DNA from: Dyadobacter endophyticus
Lineage (GTDB): Bacteria > Bacteroidota > Bacteroidia > Cytophagales > Spirosomataceae
Assembly (NCBI RefSeq): GCF_014641595.1
Contig: NZ_BMIA01000001.1
Span: forward strand, 868,001 to 932,000
Length of the DNA stretch: 64,000 nucleotides
Direction of reading: 5' to 3'
A model generated the notes under the pieces. The model was given only the letters and a program-made list of their open reading frames with translations, had not been told where the DNA came from and ran no database searches. A program made the translations under genes and the position numbers. This document shows, in pieces, positions 33,509 through 41,602 of the stretch (within the stretch, counting starts at the first letter, position 1; every line of letters starts with the position of its first letter).

Positions 33509-35077
33509 CTATTCTTTAATATAACCTTCGGCTTTCAGGAAGTTTTGCCACTCACCGATCAGGTCTTTCTTGAAAACGCGGGGAAATTTGTTTTGTCCGC
33601 CGAGCTTGCCTTTGGATTCCATCCAGTGGTAGAATGCCTGATTGGGCAGCACGGTCACGAATATTTCTTTCAATGCGTGACGGCGCTCTACTGCGTAATC
33701 GTCGTTCAGTTCCGAAAGCTTCGCATCGATTTTTTGTTTTAGAATTTCAGCGTCCACATCGGACTCTTCCACACCTACATACCAATGGTGTGCAAATAAA
33801 GTGCCGTGCTCAATGCCGCAGACCGTGAATTCCTTCACCGTCAACCCCATTTCATCGGAAACCAGGTCAATCGCCTTATTCATATTATCGACCGAAAGGT
33901 GCTCGCCGCAAAGGCTGAGATAATGCTTCGTTCGGCCGGTGATCACTATCTCTCCGCGCGATTTGTCCACGAATTTCAGCGTATCGCCGATCAGGTAGCG
34001 CCAGGCACCGGAGCAGGTCGAGAGCAGCAATGCATATTCTTTCCCTTCTTCCACCTGATCGATCATCAGCGTCTCCGGGTCATCGAGCATTACACCGTCT
34101 GAATCGAAGTTTTTAGGGGTGAAAGGGATGAATTCGAAGAATATGCCGTTGTCGCACACCAACTCCATTCCTGCCGCACCCGGCCGCGACTGGTAGGCGA
34201 TAAAGCCTTCGGAAGCCAGGTAGGTATTGATGTAGGTCATCGGTTTACCCAAAAGCTTCTCGAAACCTTTGCGGTAGGGTTCGAAAGAAACGCCCCCATG
34301 TGCAAAAACCTGCAAGTTGGGCCATATTTCATGGATGTTCTTCACATTGTAATGCGCGATGATCTTCTCGAAAAGCAACTGGATCCACGCGGGTACACCT
34401 ACCACGAACCCAATGTCCCATTCGCTCGCGACGCGGGTGATTTCTTCCAGTTTCAAACCCCAGTCGCGCTGCGCGGCGATTTTCTGGCCGGGCTTGTAAT
34501 AGGGGCGGAACCAGCGCGGGATTTGCTGGATCTGAATACCACTTAAATCACCTGCCAGACTGCCGGTATCGTGCGGATTCAAATTTGTGCTTCCGCTAAG
34601 CATCAGGAAACCCTTTTCGTACAGATCCGGCGGAAGATCTTTGTAATGGCCTAATGACAGAATCTGACGGATACTGGTCTTCTGAATGGCTTTTGTCATT
34701 GCTTTGGTAACCGGGATCTGCTTGGAAGCAGCCTCCGAGGTTCCCGAACTTAATGCATAGTATTTCACCGTTCCCGGCCAGCACACGTCATTTTCGCCTT
34801 CGAGCGATTTGTGCCACCACTCGTTGAATATCTTGTTATAGTCGTAAACTGGCACGGTACGCTTATAAAGCTCGTAAAATGCGCCTTTTTCACCGAAAAG
34901 AATAGAAGAAAGCAGCTCGTCGAAGTTGTATTTCTCGCCGAACTCGGTATATCTGGCCTTGGCCAGCAATTTGGCCAGGGTTTTCTTTTGCTGCTGATGT
35001 AAACTTGCCTTGCGGCGGTTGGCAACGATGTTGCTGAAATGGATGCCTTTCTTTAATAAACTGCCTACTAATGCCAT
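33509..35077 (-). CDS. GH3 auxin-responsive-promoter-family adenylating enzyme
   Basis: A 522-aa member of the GH3 family, named for plant acyl-adenylate enzymes that join amino acids to jasmonate or auxin; bacterial members have unknown substrates. Visible ATP-binding segments are YYALSSGTSEAASKQIPVT (about 106-124), the YLASEGFIAYQSR region (about 287-299) and CSGAWRYLIGDTLKFVDK (about 355-372). The C-terminal lobe begins near KHYLSLCGEHLSV. It follows surE by 14 bases on the same strand. The reaction, presumably amidation of a carboxylate, is inference. Confidence 0.87.
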   Translation of the reverse strand: MALVGSLLKKGIHFSNIVANRRKASLHQQQKKTLAKLLAKARYTEFGEKYNFDELLSSILFGEKGAFYELYKRTVPVYDYNKIFNEWWHKSLEGENDVCWPGTVKYYALSSGTSEAASKQIPVTKAMTKAIQKTSIRQILSLGHYKDLPPDLYEKGFLMLSGSTNLNPHDTGSLAGDLSGIQIQQIPRWFRPYYKPGQKIAAQRDWGLKLEEITRVASEWDIGFVVGVPAWIQLLFEKIIAHYNVKNIHEIWPNLQVFAHGGVSFEPYRKGFEKLLGKPMTYINTYLASEGFIAYQSRPGAAGMELVCDNGIFFEFIPFTPKNFDSDGVMLDDPETLMIDQVEEGKEYALLLSTCSGAWRYLIGDTLKFVDKSRGEIVITGRTKHYLSLCGEHLSVDNMNKAIDLVSDEMGLTVKEFTVCGIEHGTLFAHHWYVGVEESDVDAEILKQKIDAKLSELNDDYAVERRHALKEIFVTVLPNQAFYHWMESKGKLGGQNKFPRVFKKDLIGEWQNFLKAEGYIKE

Positions 35078-35091
35078 AGCTGTTGGTTAAA

Positions 35092-35859
35092 TTACAAATC
35101 CCAGGTCGATAGCTTTTTCAACGCTTCATACTCTGTCAGATCATATTGACATGGCACCACTGAAATATAGTTGTTATCCAGTGCCCAGACATCGGTATCT
35201 TCTTTTTCTGTATCGAAATTGACAAACTCTCCGGCCATCCAAAGGTAGCCGCGACCGTTCGGGTCGACGCGGTAGTCGAATTTCTCCTGCCATTTGGCAT
35301 GCGCCTGGCGGCAAACTTTGACGCCCTTCAATGCCAGATCAGTTTTTGCCGGAATGTTCACATTCAAAGCAATCCCGTTTGGAATACCATTTTTTAAAGC
35401 TTCCTCGGTAATAGACTTGATGAAGGGCACTGCGTGACTGAAATCCGCATCCTCCCTGAAATCACAAAGCGAAAAACCGATGGCCGGAATGCCTTCGATG
35501 GCCGCTTCGATCGCTGCCGACATCGTGCCGGAATATAGCACGCTGATCGAACTGTTGCTACCGTGGTTGATCCCGCTCACCACGAGGTCGGGCTTGCGGT
35601 CGCGCAACACGTAGTTTTTCGCCAGCTTCACACAGTCGGCCGGCGTTCCCGAGCATTCGTATTCCGTTATATCATCAAAAATATGGGTGGAATATAGCCT
35701 GAGCGGTTCACCGATGGTAATGGCATGGCCCATTCCGGATTGCGGGCTATTGGGAGCGACCACGATCACTTCGCCCAGCGTCTGCATAATTTCAACCAGT
35801 GTTCGGATTCCTTTTGACGTTATTCCGTCATCATTAGTAACTAAAATGAGGGGTTTCAT
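35092..35859 (-). CDS. surE: 5'/3'-nucleotidase SurE
   Basis: A 255-aa survival-protein-type nucleotidase that removes phosphate from nucleoside monophosphates with a divalent metal. The N-terminus LILVTNDDGITSKGI gives the metal aspartates D9-D10; APNSPQSGMGHAIT (about 36-49), ECSGTPADCVKLA (about 68-80) and VSGINHGSNSS (about 94-104) are SurE hallmarks. It is the first gene of the surE-GH3 pair and divergent from the acetyltransferase gene. Confidence 0.95.
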   Translation of the reverse strand: MKPLILVTNDDGITSKGIRTLVEIMQTLGEVIVVAPNSPQSGMGHAITIGEPLRLYSTHIFDDITEYECSGTPADCVKLAKNYVLRDRKPDLVVSGINHGSNSSISVLYSGTMSAAIEAAIEGIPAIGFSLCDFREDADFSHAVPFIKSITEEALKNGIPNGIALNVNIPAKTDLALKGVKVCRQAHAKWQEKFDYRVDPNGRGYLWMAGEFVNFDTEKEDTDVWALDNNYISVVPCQYDLTEYEALKKLSTWDL

Positions 35860-35978
35860 ATATTTCTACTGATCGGGTGCTTAGCTGCTTCTTGCGATCT
35901 CGTCTGCCGGCTCAGTAACATGGTTTTTTAGTGAATAAATATTTAATTGCGCTCTTCAAGCTGTCAAATTTAAGCAAT

Positions 35979-36473
35979 ATGCCTTCATTCGCAACACTAC
36001 AAGCCTCGGTCAGGGACATTCCGACCATCATCGAAATCCAGGAAGAAACATGGGAACCGACTTACCGTGACATCCTTAGCAAGGAGCAGATCGATTTTAT
36101 GTTCGAAAAAATATATTCTCCGGAATCCCTCACGCAACAGATGCAATCGGGCCAGCAGTTCATGATCCTGCTGAGTGACCAAACCTCGGTCGGCTTTTCG
36201 TCGGTGTCGGAAGAGCAGCCCGGGAAGTTCAAATTACATAAAATATATGTGCTTCCCGCCACACAGGGGACCGGCGCTGGTAAATACCTTTTGCACGAAA
36301 CAGAAAATTACGTGAAGTCGGTGGGAGGAACGGTGCTGTCGCTGAATGTCAACCGCTACAATAAGGCTCGGGCATTCTACGAAAAAATGGGTTTCCGCGT
36401 CGTGGACGAGCAGGATATTCCCATCGGGCCCTACTGGATGAACGATTATATCCTCGAAAAAGCATTGAACTGA
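35979..36473 (+). CDS. GNAT-family N-acetyltransferase
   Basis: A 164-aa acetyltransferase. The acetyl-CoA loop is visible as KIYVLPATQGTGAGKYLLHE (about 87-106, the Q/R-x-x-G-x-G/A motif) and the C-terminal strand as LNVNRYNKARAFYEKMGFRVVDEQ, typical for the PhnO/RimI-like group. The ATG at 35979 is preferred; an in-frame ATG at 35931 adds sixteen residues ahead of the conserved domain. The substrate is unknown. It is convergent with trhO with only five bases between stops. Confidence 0.87.
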   Translation: MPSFATLQASVRDIPTIIEIQEETWEPTYRDILSKEQIDFMFEKIYSPESLTQQMQSGQQFMILLSDQTSVGFSSVSEEQPGKFKLHKIYVLPATQGTGAGKYLLHETENYVKSVGGTVLSLNVNRYNKARAFYEKMGFRVVDEQDIPIGPYWMNDYILEKALN

Positions 36474-36478
36474 ACCGG

Positions 36479-37465
36479 CTATGCCGATTCAGTTTTCAAC
36501 GCGAGTTTCATTTTTTTGATATTCTTCTGCTGGCTTTTCAGGCCTTGTAACGGATTGTAGTTGTTGCTGTTGACCACGTAGTAACCTGTTCCGTCGTAGG
36601 TGCGTTTGCCGGGGTGCGATTTGCATTCCGCTGAGCATGTGCCCTCCATTTCCCAGCCACATTTTTCGCAAATGGGCAGATGGTTGTTACATTCGGCATT
36701 GGCGCAATTCACCATGCGGTCGCAGGGCTCCTCGCAAATGTGGCATTTGGAGATCACCGTCGGGTTTACGCTGTTCACGTCTACGGTAATGCGGTTGTCG
36801 AACACGTAGCATTTGCCATCGAAGTTCTCGCCGCCTTCCTCAAGGCCGTAGCGTATAATGCCGCCGTGTAGCTGGTAAACATCCGTAAAGCCCTGGTCGA
36901 GCAGGTAAGCACTGGCCTTCTCGCATTTGATACCTCCCGTGCAATAGGTTACTACCTTTTTGTCTTTCAAATGGGCGATCTCATGCACGTGGTCTGGCAG
37001 CTCGCGCAGGTTATGCATATCGAAGGTGATAGCACCCTTAAACTTGCCCACTTCGTGTTCGTAATCCGAGCGCATATCCACGAGCACCACATCCGGGTCG
37101 TTCAGCAGCTTCTTGAAATCGGCAGGTTCGAGGTGCTTGCCCGTGCGAACGAGCGGGTTGACGGGGAGGTCGGAGTTCACGATCTCCTCCTTCACACGCA
37201 CATGCAGTTTTTGAAAAGCAATGTGGTCCGACTCCTCTACTTTAAACTGAACGCCCGCGAATCGTGCATCCGAACGTACGTAGTTCATATATGCCTCGCA
37301 TTGCTCGGGCGTGCCCGAAACAGTGCCGTTCAGACCTTCCGGCGCCACGATAATGCGGCCCAGCAGGTTGTTTTCTACACAAAACAGGTGATGCTCGTCG
37401 CGGTAGGCGTCCGGGTCCGCGATCGTCGTATAATAATAATATAGGATAACCTTGTAAGGTTTCAT
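36479..37465 (-). CDS. trhO: tRNA uridine(34) hydroxylase TrhO
   Basis: A 328-aa rhodanese-domain enzyme that hydroxylates uridine 34 of tRNA. The N-terminal acylphosphatase-like domain (1-95) holds LGRIIVAPEGLNGTVSGT; the rhodanese domain (about 110-215) carries the active-site loop YCTGGIKCEKAS with Cys175. The C-terminal part (about 240-300) has several CxxC pairs (CHICEEPC, CEKCGWE) forming a zinc-binding segment. Length and order fit TrhO (formerly YceA) with the extended C-terminus of Bacteroidota. Confidence 0.92.
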   Translation of the reverse strand: MKPYKVILYYYYTTIADPDAYRDEHHLFCVENNLLGRIIVAPEGLNGTVSGTPEQCEAYMNYVRSDARFAGVQFKVEESDHIAFQKLHVRVKEEIVNSDLPVNPLVRTGKHLEPADFKKLLNDPDVVLVDMRSDYEHEVGKFKGAITFDMHNLRELPDHVHEIAHLKDKKVVTYCTGGIKCEKASAYLLDQGFTDVYQLHGGIIRYGLEEGGENFDGKCYVFDNRITVDVNSVNPTVISKCHICEEPCDRMVNCANAECNNHLPICEKCGWEMEGTCSAECKSHPGKRTYDGTGYYVVNSNNYNPLQGLKSQQKNIKKMKLALKTESA

Positions 37466-37700
37466 CGATTGTCGATTAAGTATTCCAAAAGAGAAAGACC
37501 TGAGATTCCGCTCCGGAGCGCCGGGCTGCCGCAGCGCCGGCTGCCGGATAGCAGCTCTTTTCTCTAAATCAGCCGCAAATATACGAATAATGCAAGTTTT
37601 AAGAAAATGCCGAAAATCAGTTTTGTAGCTGAGCGCTTATCCGTTGAAATACATATTTTTGTACGCACTCGTTCATTCACTCAACTTATCCTATCTCCTT
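37466..37700. other. Divergent gap upstream of the deoxynucleoside kinase
   Basis: About 235 bases. A GC-rich stretch at 37510-37550 contains CGCTCCGGAGCG and overlapping GCGCCGG / CCGGCTGCCGG palindromes flanked by AAAAGAG and CTCTTTT, which could fold into one long stem. A -7-like TATTTTTG lies at 37654-37661, supporting the kinase start at 37701; no TTTG is correctly spaced from it. Confidence 0.45.
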
Positions 37701-38315
37701 ATGCACATCGCTATTATTGGTAATATCGGCGCAGGTAAAACCACTTTGACCCAAATGCTGGGCGATTATTTCAAATGGGAAGTGATGTTCGAGGCGGTGG
37801 AAGGGAATCCGTATCTGGCTGATTTTTATCAGGATATGGAACGCTGGGCGTTCAACCTGCAAATCTATTTTCTGAACAACCGTTTCGCACAGGTTCAAAA
37901 AATCCGCGAAACGACTTATTCGACGATCGTTCAGGACCGGACTATTTTTGAAGACGCCTACATTTTTGCCCGCAACCTATATGAGTCGGGTGTGCTCGTA
38001 GAACGCGATTACCAGACCTACCTGCTGCTTTTCGAATCCATTATTCGCACCGTATCCCAGCCCGATTTAATGATTTACCTCAAAGCGGACATTCCCAAGC
38101 TCGTGTCGCAGATTAAAAAGCGTGGCCGCGAGTTTGAGTCGGACATTTCGGTTGATTACCTCAAAAACCTCAATCACTATTACGACGATTTTGTGCACAA
38201 CTATGAAGACGGCAAGATCCTTGAAATAGACGTCAATAACATGGATTTCGCCTCGAATCCAGCAGATTTCGACTACATTGTTTCTTTGCTGAACAAGGAG
38301 CTGTTCTACGTATAG
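37701..38315 (+). CDS. Deoxynucleoside kinase
   Basis: A 204-aa kinase phosphorylating deoxynucleosides for salvage. The P-loop GNIGAGKTT occupies residues 7-15; VQDRTIFEDAYIFA supplies the catalytic D78-R79 (DRS-like motif) and the lid region is IKKRGREFE (about 141-149). Length and order match the dAK/dGK/TK2 superfamily in Bacteroidota. The ATG at 37701 is chosen since HIAIIGNIGAGK follows it directly and the promoter element lies between it and the in-frame ATG at 37644. Confidence 0.9.
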   Translation: MHIAIIGNIGAGKTTLTQMLGDYFKWEVMFEAVEGNPYLADFYQDMERWAFNLQIYFLNNRFAQVQKIRETTYSTIVQDRTIFEDAYIFARNLYESGVLVERDYQTYLLLFESIIRTVSQPDLMIYLKADIPKLVSQIKKRGREFESDISVDYLKNLNHYYDDFVHNYEDGKILEIDVNNMDFASNPADFDYIVSLLNKELFYV

Positions 38316-38324
38316 GGGGAGGCA

Positions 38325-38789
38325 TTAATACATGCAGGCGATCGCCTTGTTCAGCAATGCATTTTTTGGGGCGTCGAGATTGAATACCTTCTTGTCTTCG
38401 GGAAGCAGTATCTCAATCTTCGTGGCGCTTTTCATCCTTTCGAGTTCTTTGGGAGTAATAGGCGAGGCGAGGACGAAAATCGGGTGCCAATTGCTGCGGT
38501 CGTTGGCAGCTGCATAGAGCGAAAAATGCCCCGGAGGCGCCCAAAACCTGATTTCGATAAACATCTGGGTATAGTAGACCAGCCCGATTTTTTCATTATG
38601 GTAGCTGAGAATACGTTCTTCTCCCGTGCGTGTGAGCGTCAGGTATTCCTTCTTGTCGGCAAGCTGGATCGTGTGATAATGTACTTTCTTGTGATTCGAT
38701 GGGCTGATCGTTTCCCGGCATTGGGCAAAACAATGATTCCTGCCAGCCACCAGCAAACCAACCATACCAAGCAGGAAAGTAAATTTCAT
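38325..38789 (-). CDS. Exported protein of unknown function
   Basis: A 154-aa protein with a signal peptide (about 1-20, MKFTFLLGMVGLLVAG). The remainder alternates strands and charged turns (HTIQLADKKEYLTLTRTGEERI, given here as two adjacent segments; VYYTQMFIEIRFWAPPGHFSLYAA; ITPKELERMKSATKIEILLPEDK). No known motif was recognised. The ATG at 38789 is preferred to 38810, since it opens the signal peptide. It is convergent with the kinase gene with nine bases between them. Confidence 0.6.
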   Translation of the reverse strand: MKFTFLLGMVGLLVAGRNHCFAQCRETISPSNHKKVHYHTIQLADKKEYLTLTRTGEERILSYHNEKIGLVYYTQMFIEIRFWAPPGHFSLYAAANDRSNWHPIFVLASPITPKELERMKSATKIEILLPEDKKVFNLDAPKNALLNKAIACMY

Positions 38790-39003
38790 GCAGAGGGCAT
38801 AATTCAACACTTTCTTATATCGGGGTTATTCAAACGTTTGTAAAGATAATCGCCTGATAAGTAGAATGCAACATGATCAGGGGAAAGTTGTATTTCGAGG
38901 AAAACTTATGCTTGACGGATGGGGGTATTTTCTATTTGACTCGAAAAGTATGTGACGGATACTGAGAACCGGAAATGGAGCTGGGAAGGAGCCGAAAAGG
39001 CAT

Positions 39004-39038
39004 AAAAAAAGTGCGTTGGTTATTCCAAACGCACTTTT
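39004..39038 (-). terminator. Terminator of the tRNA-Leu gene
   Basis: On the minus strand the stem AAAAGTGCGTTTGG / CCAACGCACTTTT (one bulged base) with loop AATAA is followed by a T run, seven bases beyond the tRNA 3' end. Confidence 0.8.
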
Positions 39039-39043
39039 AAACG

Positions 39044-39125
39044 TGACCAGAAGGAGAGTCGAACTCCTATACCCGAAGGCACTACCCCCTCAAAGTAGCG
39101 TGTCTACCAATTCCACCACCTGGCC
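39044..39125 (-). tRNA. tRNA-Leu (anticodon GAG)
   Basis: The minus strand folds as a class II tRNA of 82 bases without encoded CCA. The acceptor stem is GGCCAGG with TCTGGTC and discriminator A; the D arm contains GGTAGACAC; the anticodon stem CTACT/GGTAG encloses TTGAGGG, giving anticodon GAG; a variable arm TGCCTTCGGGTA follows, then the T arm AGGAGTTCGACTCTCCT. The long variable arm and discriminator A identify leucine. A promoter and a terminator flank it, so it is transcribed alone. Confidence 0.93.
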
Positions 39126-39138
39126 GTCTATCGTGATG

Positions 39139-39169
39139 CAAAAGTAGTATTTAAAAGATACGGCGCAAC
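39139..39169 (-). promoter_or_regulatory. Promoter of tRNA-Leu
   Basis: Minus strand: GTTG (complement of 39166-39169), 19 bases, then a perfect TACTTTTG (complement of 39139-39146). Transcription would start a few bases before the mature 5' end at 39125. Confidence 0.6.
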
Positions 39170-39350
39170 AGTTATACCCCGATTTTTTTGAGAAAATATC
39201 GCGAATTGCGCATGAAAACCTTCGTATTTGCGCAATTTGGTCGTAGTTTCGCGGCTCCAAAACGAGCTAGTGTTCGGCAGATCAGCGTGTTCAGCCATTC
39301 CGGAAAAATGGCTTCGAGATATTGAAAATTTTAGATTTAGTAATTAGCAT

Positions 39351-39380
39351 AAAAGCCCTGGCGTCGATCCAAGGCTTTTT
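39351..39380 (-). terminator. Terminator of the SelA-like gene
   Basis: Arms AAAAGCC(C)TGG and CCA(A)GGCTTTT with one mismatch enclose CGTCGAT. It lies 31 bases beyond the stop at 39411 of the minus-strand gene. Confidence 0.7.
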
Positions 39381-39410
39381 ATGTTTATTAGCGTCATGTG
39401 AAATCCGATA

Positions 39411-41087
39411 CTAGGTCGACAATGGCCGTCCAGCAGGAATATTGATCCGCTGGCGGTTGTTGGGGAAGGTCGCTTTTTTAGCGGTAAACTTCGCATTGAC
39501 ATATTCCACCATATCGATCTCGCCGGTAATGGTGTCACCCGACAGTTTTCCGTGGAATGTCATCGTCAGATTGTCGCCCGGTACGCTAAACCGGCTCTGA
39601 AAGCGTACTTCATCGCCATCGATGTTACCGAAGAGCTCACGTGTAGCGAATTCGCCGTTGTGCGTTCCGTACAGGTAGTTTCCGTCCTGTTTTTCGATGA
39701 TAAAACTATGCTTGCTGGTGCTGGTGTAGAATTCGATTGTCACATCCCAACGGCCGGAGATTTCGGCGGCCGGGGCTTTCATAGAAGCTTCCGCTTTGGG
39801 TGCGCTGCGTTTACGGGTGAGGATCTCATGCACGCGTTCGGCCACGATCTTATCGTTGCCCGGGCCCATCATATAAGCAGCGATCGTGATGGACGTCGTA
39901 GGAGGGCCTGATTGAGCCGATGCCTGGCCTCTGCGGTAGCCGGTTCCTACCGCCACACGCGGCTTGGTGGTTTGCAGTTCGTCGGCCACTTCCTGTCCCG
40001 TTATATTGAGTTTGGTAGGGTCCCAGGTAATCGTCAGCGTTGGCGTTGCATTGTCTAACGCACCTTCTTTGGGTTCGCGAATCTCCACTTGGGCGCTTGG
40101 GATACCACTCATTTTTTTGGAAATCGTGTCGAGCCACGACACCCAGGTCCTCATTTCCGCTTTGTGGTCACGCGTCGCCCACGCTTCAACGGCCGCGAGC
40201 ATACCTATCATTTCTTCGCGACCTACTTTATTATTGCGGCAAGGCCCGTGGTGCGGTGCGCTGGCCTGCCATGCCGACATCAGAACGTCCTTGCTTCCCA
40301 GCATCAGACCTGCGCATTGCGGTCCGCGAATAACTTTCCCACCACTGTAAGCCACTACGCTGGCGCCGGCTTGCAGGTGGATATTGGGGATCGTCAGACG
40401 CTCGGCGGCGGCGTCGACCAGTAATGGTACACCCGCTGGTTTGGCGATATCCGCTACCGCTTTTACTGTCCACGGTTCATCGCCCGGCATCATGTAGATC
40501 ATCGCCGTGCGTGGGGTGATGGCTTTTTTTAGTTCTTCAATGGTGTCCACGGTAATGATTTTCACACCCACATTGCGGATCGCGTGGTCGTATACGTTGC
40601 GCGAGGAGCGTGGAATAATCACCTCCGTTTTTTCAAAGCCTTCCAGATTTGGAATACGGATAAGCTTTTCGGGGTTGCCACCCGCGATAATGCCTGCCGT
40701 CACCTCGTTCATCCCTGCTGCGCAACCCGATGATACCATGCCCCATTCCGAGCCGACGATCTCGGAAAGGCGCTGGCCTACGCCAAATGCAAGTTCGTCG
40801 ATCTGTACATTATACTGGCATGCATATTCCATTGCCTGACGCACTTCCGGCAGTTCGATGGACGCGCCGATAATGGTAAATGTCCCCCGGCAATTGATGA
40901 TCGGCTCCACACCGATGGACTGATAGATTTGCGGTCCGGCTTTCAACGGACCCGGTGCCGACACGGCTGCCGAAGCCTTCTGAAACCATTTCGGTTTGCT
41001 GCTTTCGGCAAAGGCGGCCGATGTGCTCAGAACGCCTCCCGCGAGCGGGATCATGGTGAGTTCTTTGAGAATTTCTCTGCGTTTCAT
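39411..41087 (-). CDS. Exported SelA-fold PLP enzyme with added C-terminal beta domain
   Basis: A 558-aa protein. Residues 1-27 form a Tat-like leader (KRREILKELTMIPLAGG). Residues about 55-430 form a type I PLP fold of the SelA/DgaE kind: INCRGTFTIIGASIELP (64-80), SSGCAAGMNEVTAG (119-132), the PLP-ring aspartate D225 in LLVDAAAE, and Lys251 in YSGGKVIRGPQCAG for the Schiff base. Residues about 440-540 are a strand-rich domain (SGRWDVTIEF, IDGDEVRFQSR, KLSGDTITGEIDM) like the small beta modules attached to periplasmic enzymes. A periplasmic PLP enzyme is unusual. The substrate is not known; relatives include selenocysteine synthase and D-glucosaminate-type ammonia-lyases. Confidence 0.82.
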   Translation of the reverse strand: MKRREILKELTMIPLAGGVLSTSAAFAESSKPKWFQKASAAVSAPGPLKAGPQIYQSIGVEPIINCRGTFTIIGASIELPEVRQAMEYACQYNVQIDELAFGVGQRLSEIVGSEWGMVSSGCAAGMNEVTAGIIAGGNPEKLIRIPNLEGFEKTEVIIPRSSRNVYDHAIRNVGVKIITVDTIEELKKAITPRTAMIYMMPGDEPWTVKAVADIAKPAGVPLLVDAAAERLTIPNIHLQAGASVVAYSGGKVIRGPQCAGLMLGSKDVLMSAWQASAPHHGPCRNNKVGREEMIGMLAAVEAWATRDHKAEMRTWVSWLDTISKKMSGIPSAQVEIREPKEGALDNATPTLTITWDPTKLNITGQEVADELQTTKPRVAVGTGYRRGQASAQSGPPTTSITIAAYMMGPGNDKIVAERVHEILTRKRSAPKAEASMKAPAAEISGRWDVTIEFYTSTSKHSFIIEKQDGNYLYGTHNGEFATRELFGNIDGDEVRFQSRFSVPGDNLTMTFHGKLSGDTITGEIDMVEYVNAKFTAKKATFPNNRQRINIPAGRPLST

Positions 41088-41602
41088 TGATGTTAAGGTA
41101 TATGGGGGTTTTGAATGGTTAAAGGGCTTTGTAAGGAAACTTCGTCGGACGCAGTCAGGTCTTGTCAGACATTGTCAGGTGTTGTGATAAGGATGCCCGA
41201 TTTGGTTGGGAATACCCTTTTTTGTTGAATAATATCTTAATTCAGGCCCTCCTTGTCCCTGGCTTGCAGCCGAACGCTTCTGACGAGGCAGGCTGATAGG
41301 CTCCACGCGTGCATTGAGCATGCAGGTATAATACGGTTGCAAACAGGCTGCATATATAAGTATAAGATGAGGACAACTATTTGAAAGCTACCCCCTCATC
41401 CTACGCCTGTAAATATTTTCAACGATGTAAGCACGCGGATAAAAGCAGTGACGATGTTGCTTTTACGCTGGTAACCAGCTCGAAACACCGGATTTTTTTT
41501 CCGGTCGCATTTGACTAGCACGTAATGCAAAAACATTGCCCTTGTCACGCAACGGCTGTGATTATTAAAGCGTAAAATATTTGCAAAGAACCCCGGACCC
41601 TT
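41088..41602. other. Large gap between SelA-like and CHU_C genes
   Basis: About 515 bases without a supported gene. It contains three close TGTCAG units at 41146-41187 (one identical in 13 bases to the folE terminator arm), and an ACCGGA / TCCGGT palindrome with an all-T loop at about 41495-41513. A minus-strand open frame of 71 codons at 41396-41611 has no family resemblance and is not accepted. AATATTTG near 41577 could serve as a -7 element for the next gene. Confidence 0.4.

Noticed and set aside
39126..39410. Second RNA gene near the tRNA
   Set aside because: No further cloverleaf or conserved RNA fold was found; the segment holds the tRNA promoter and a terminator of the next gene.
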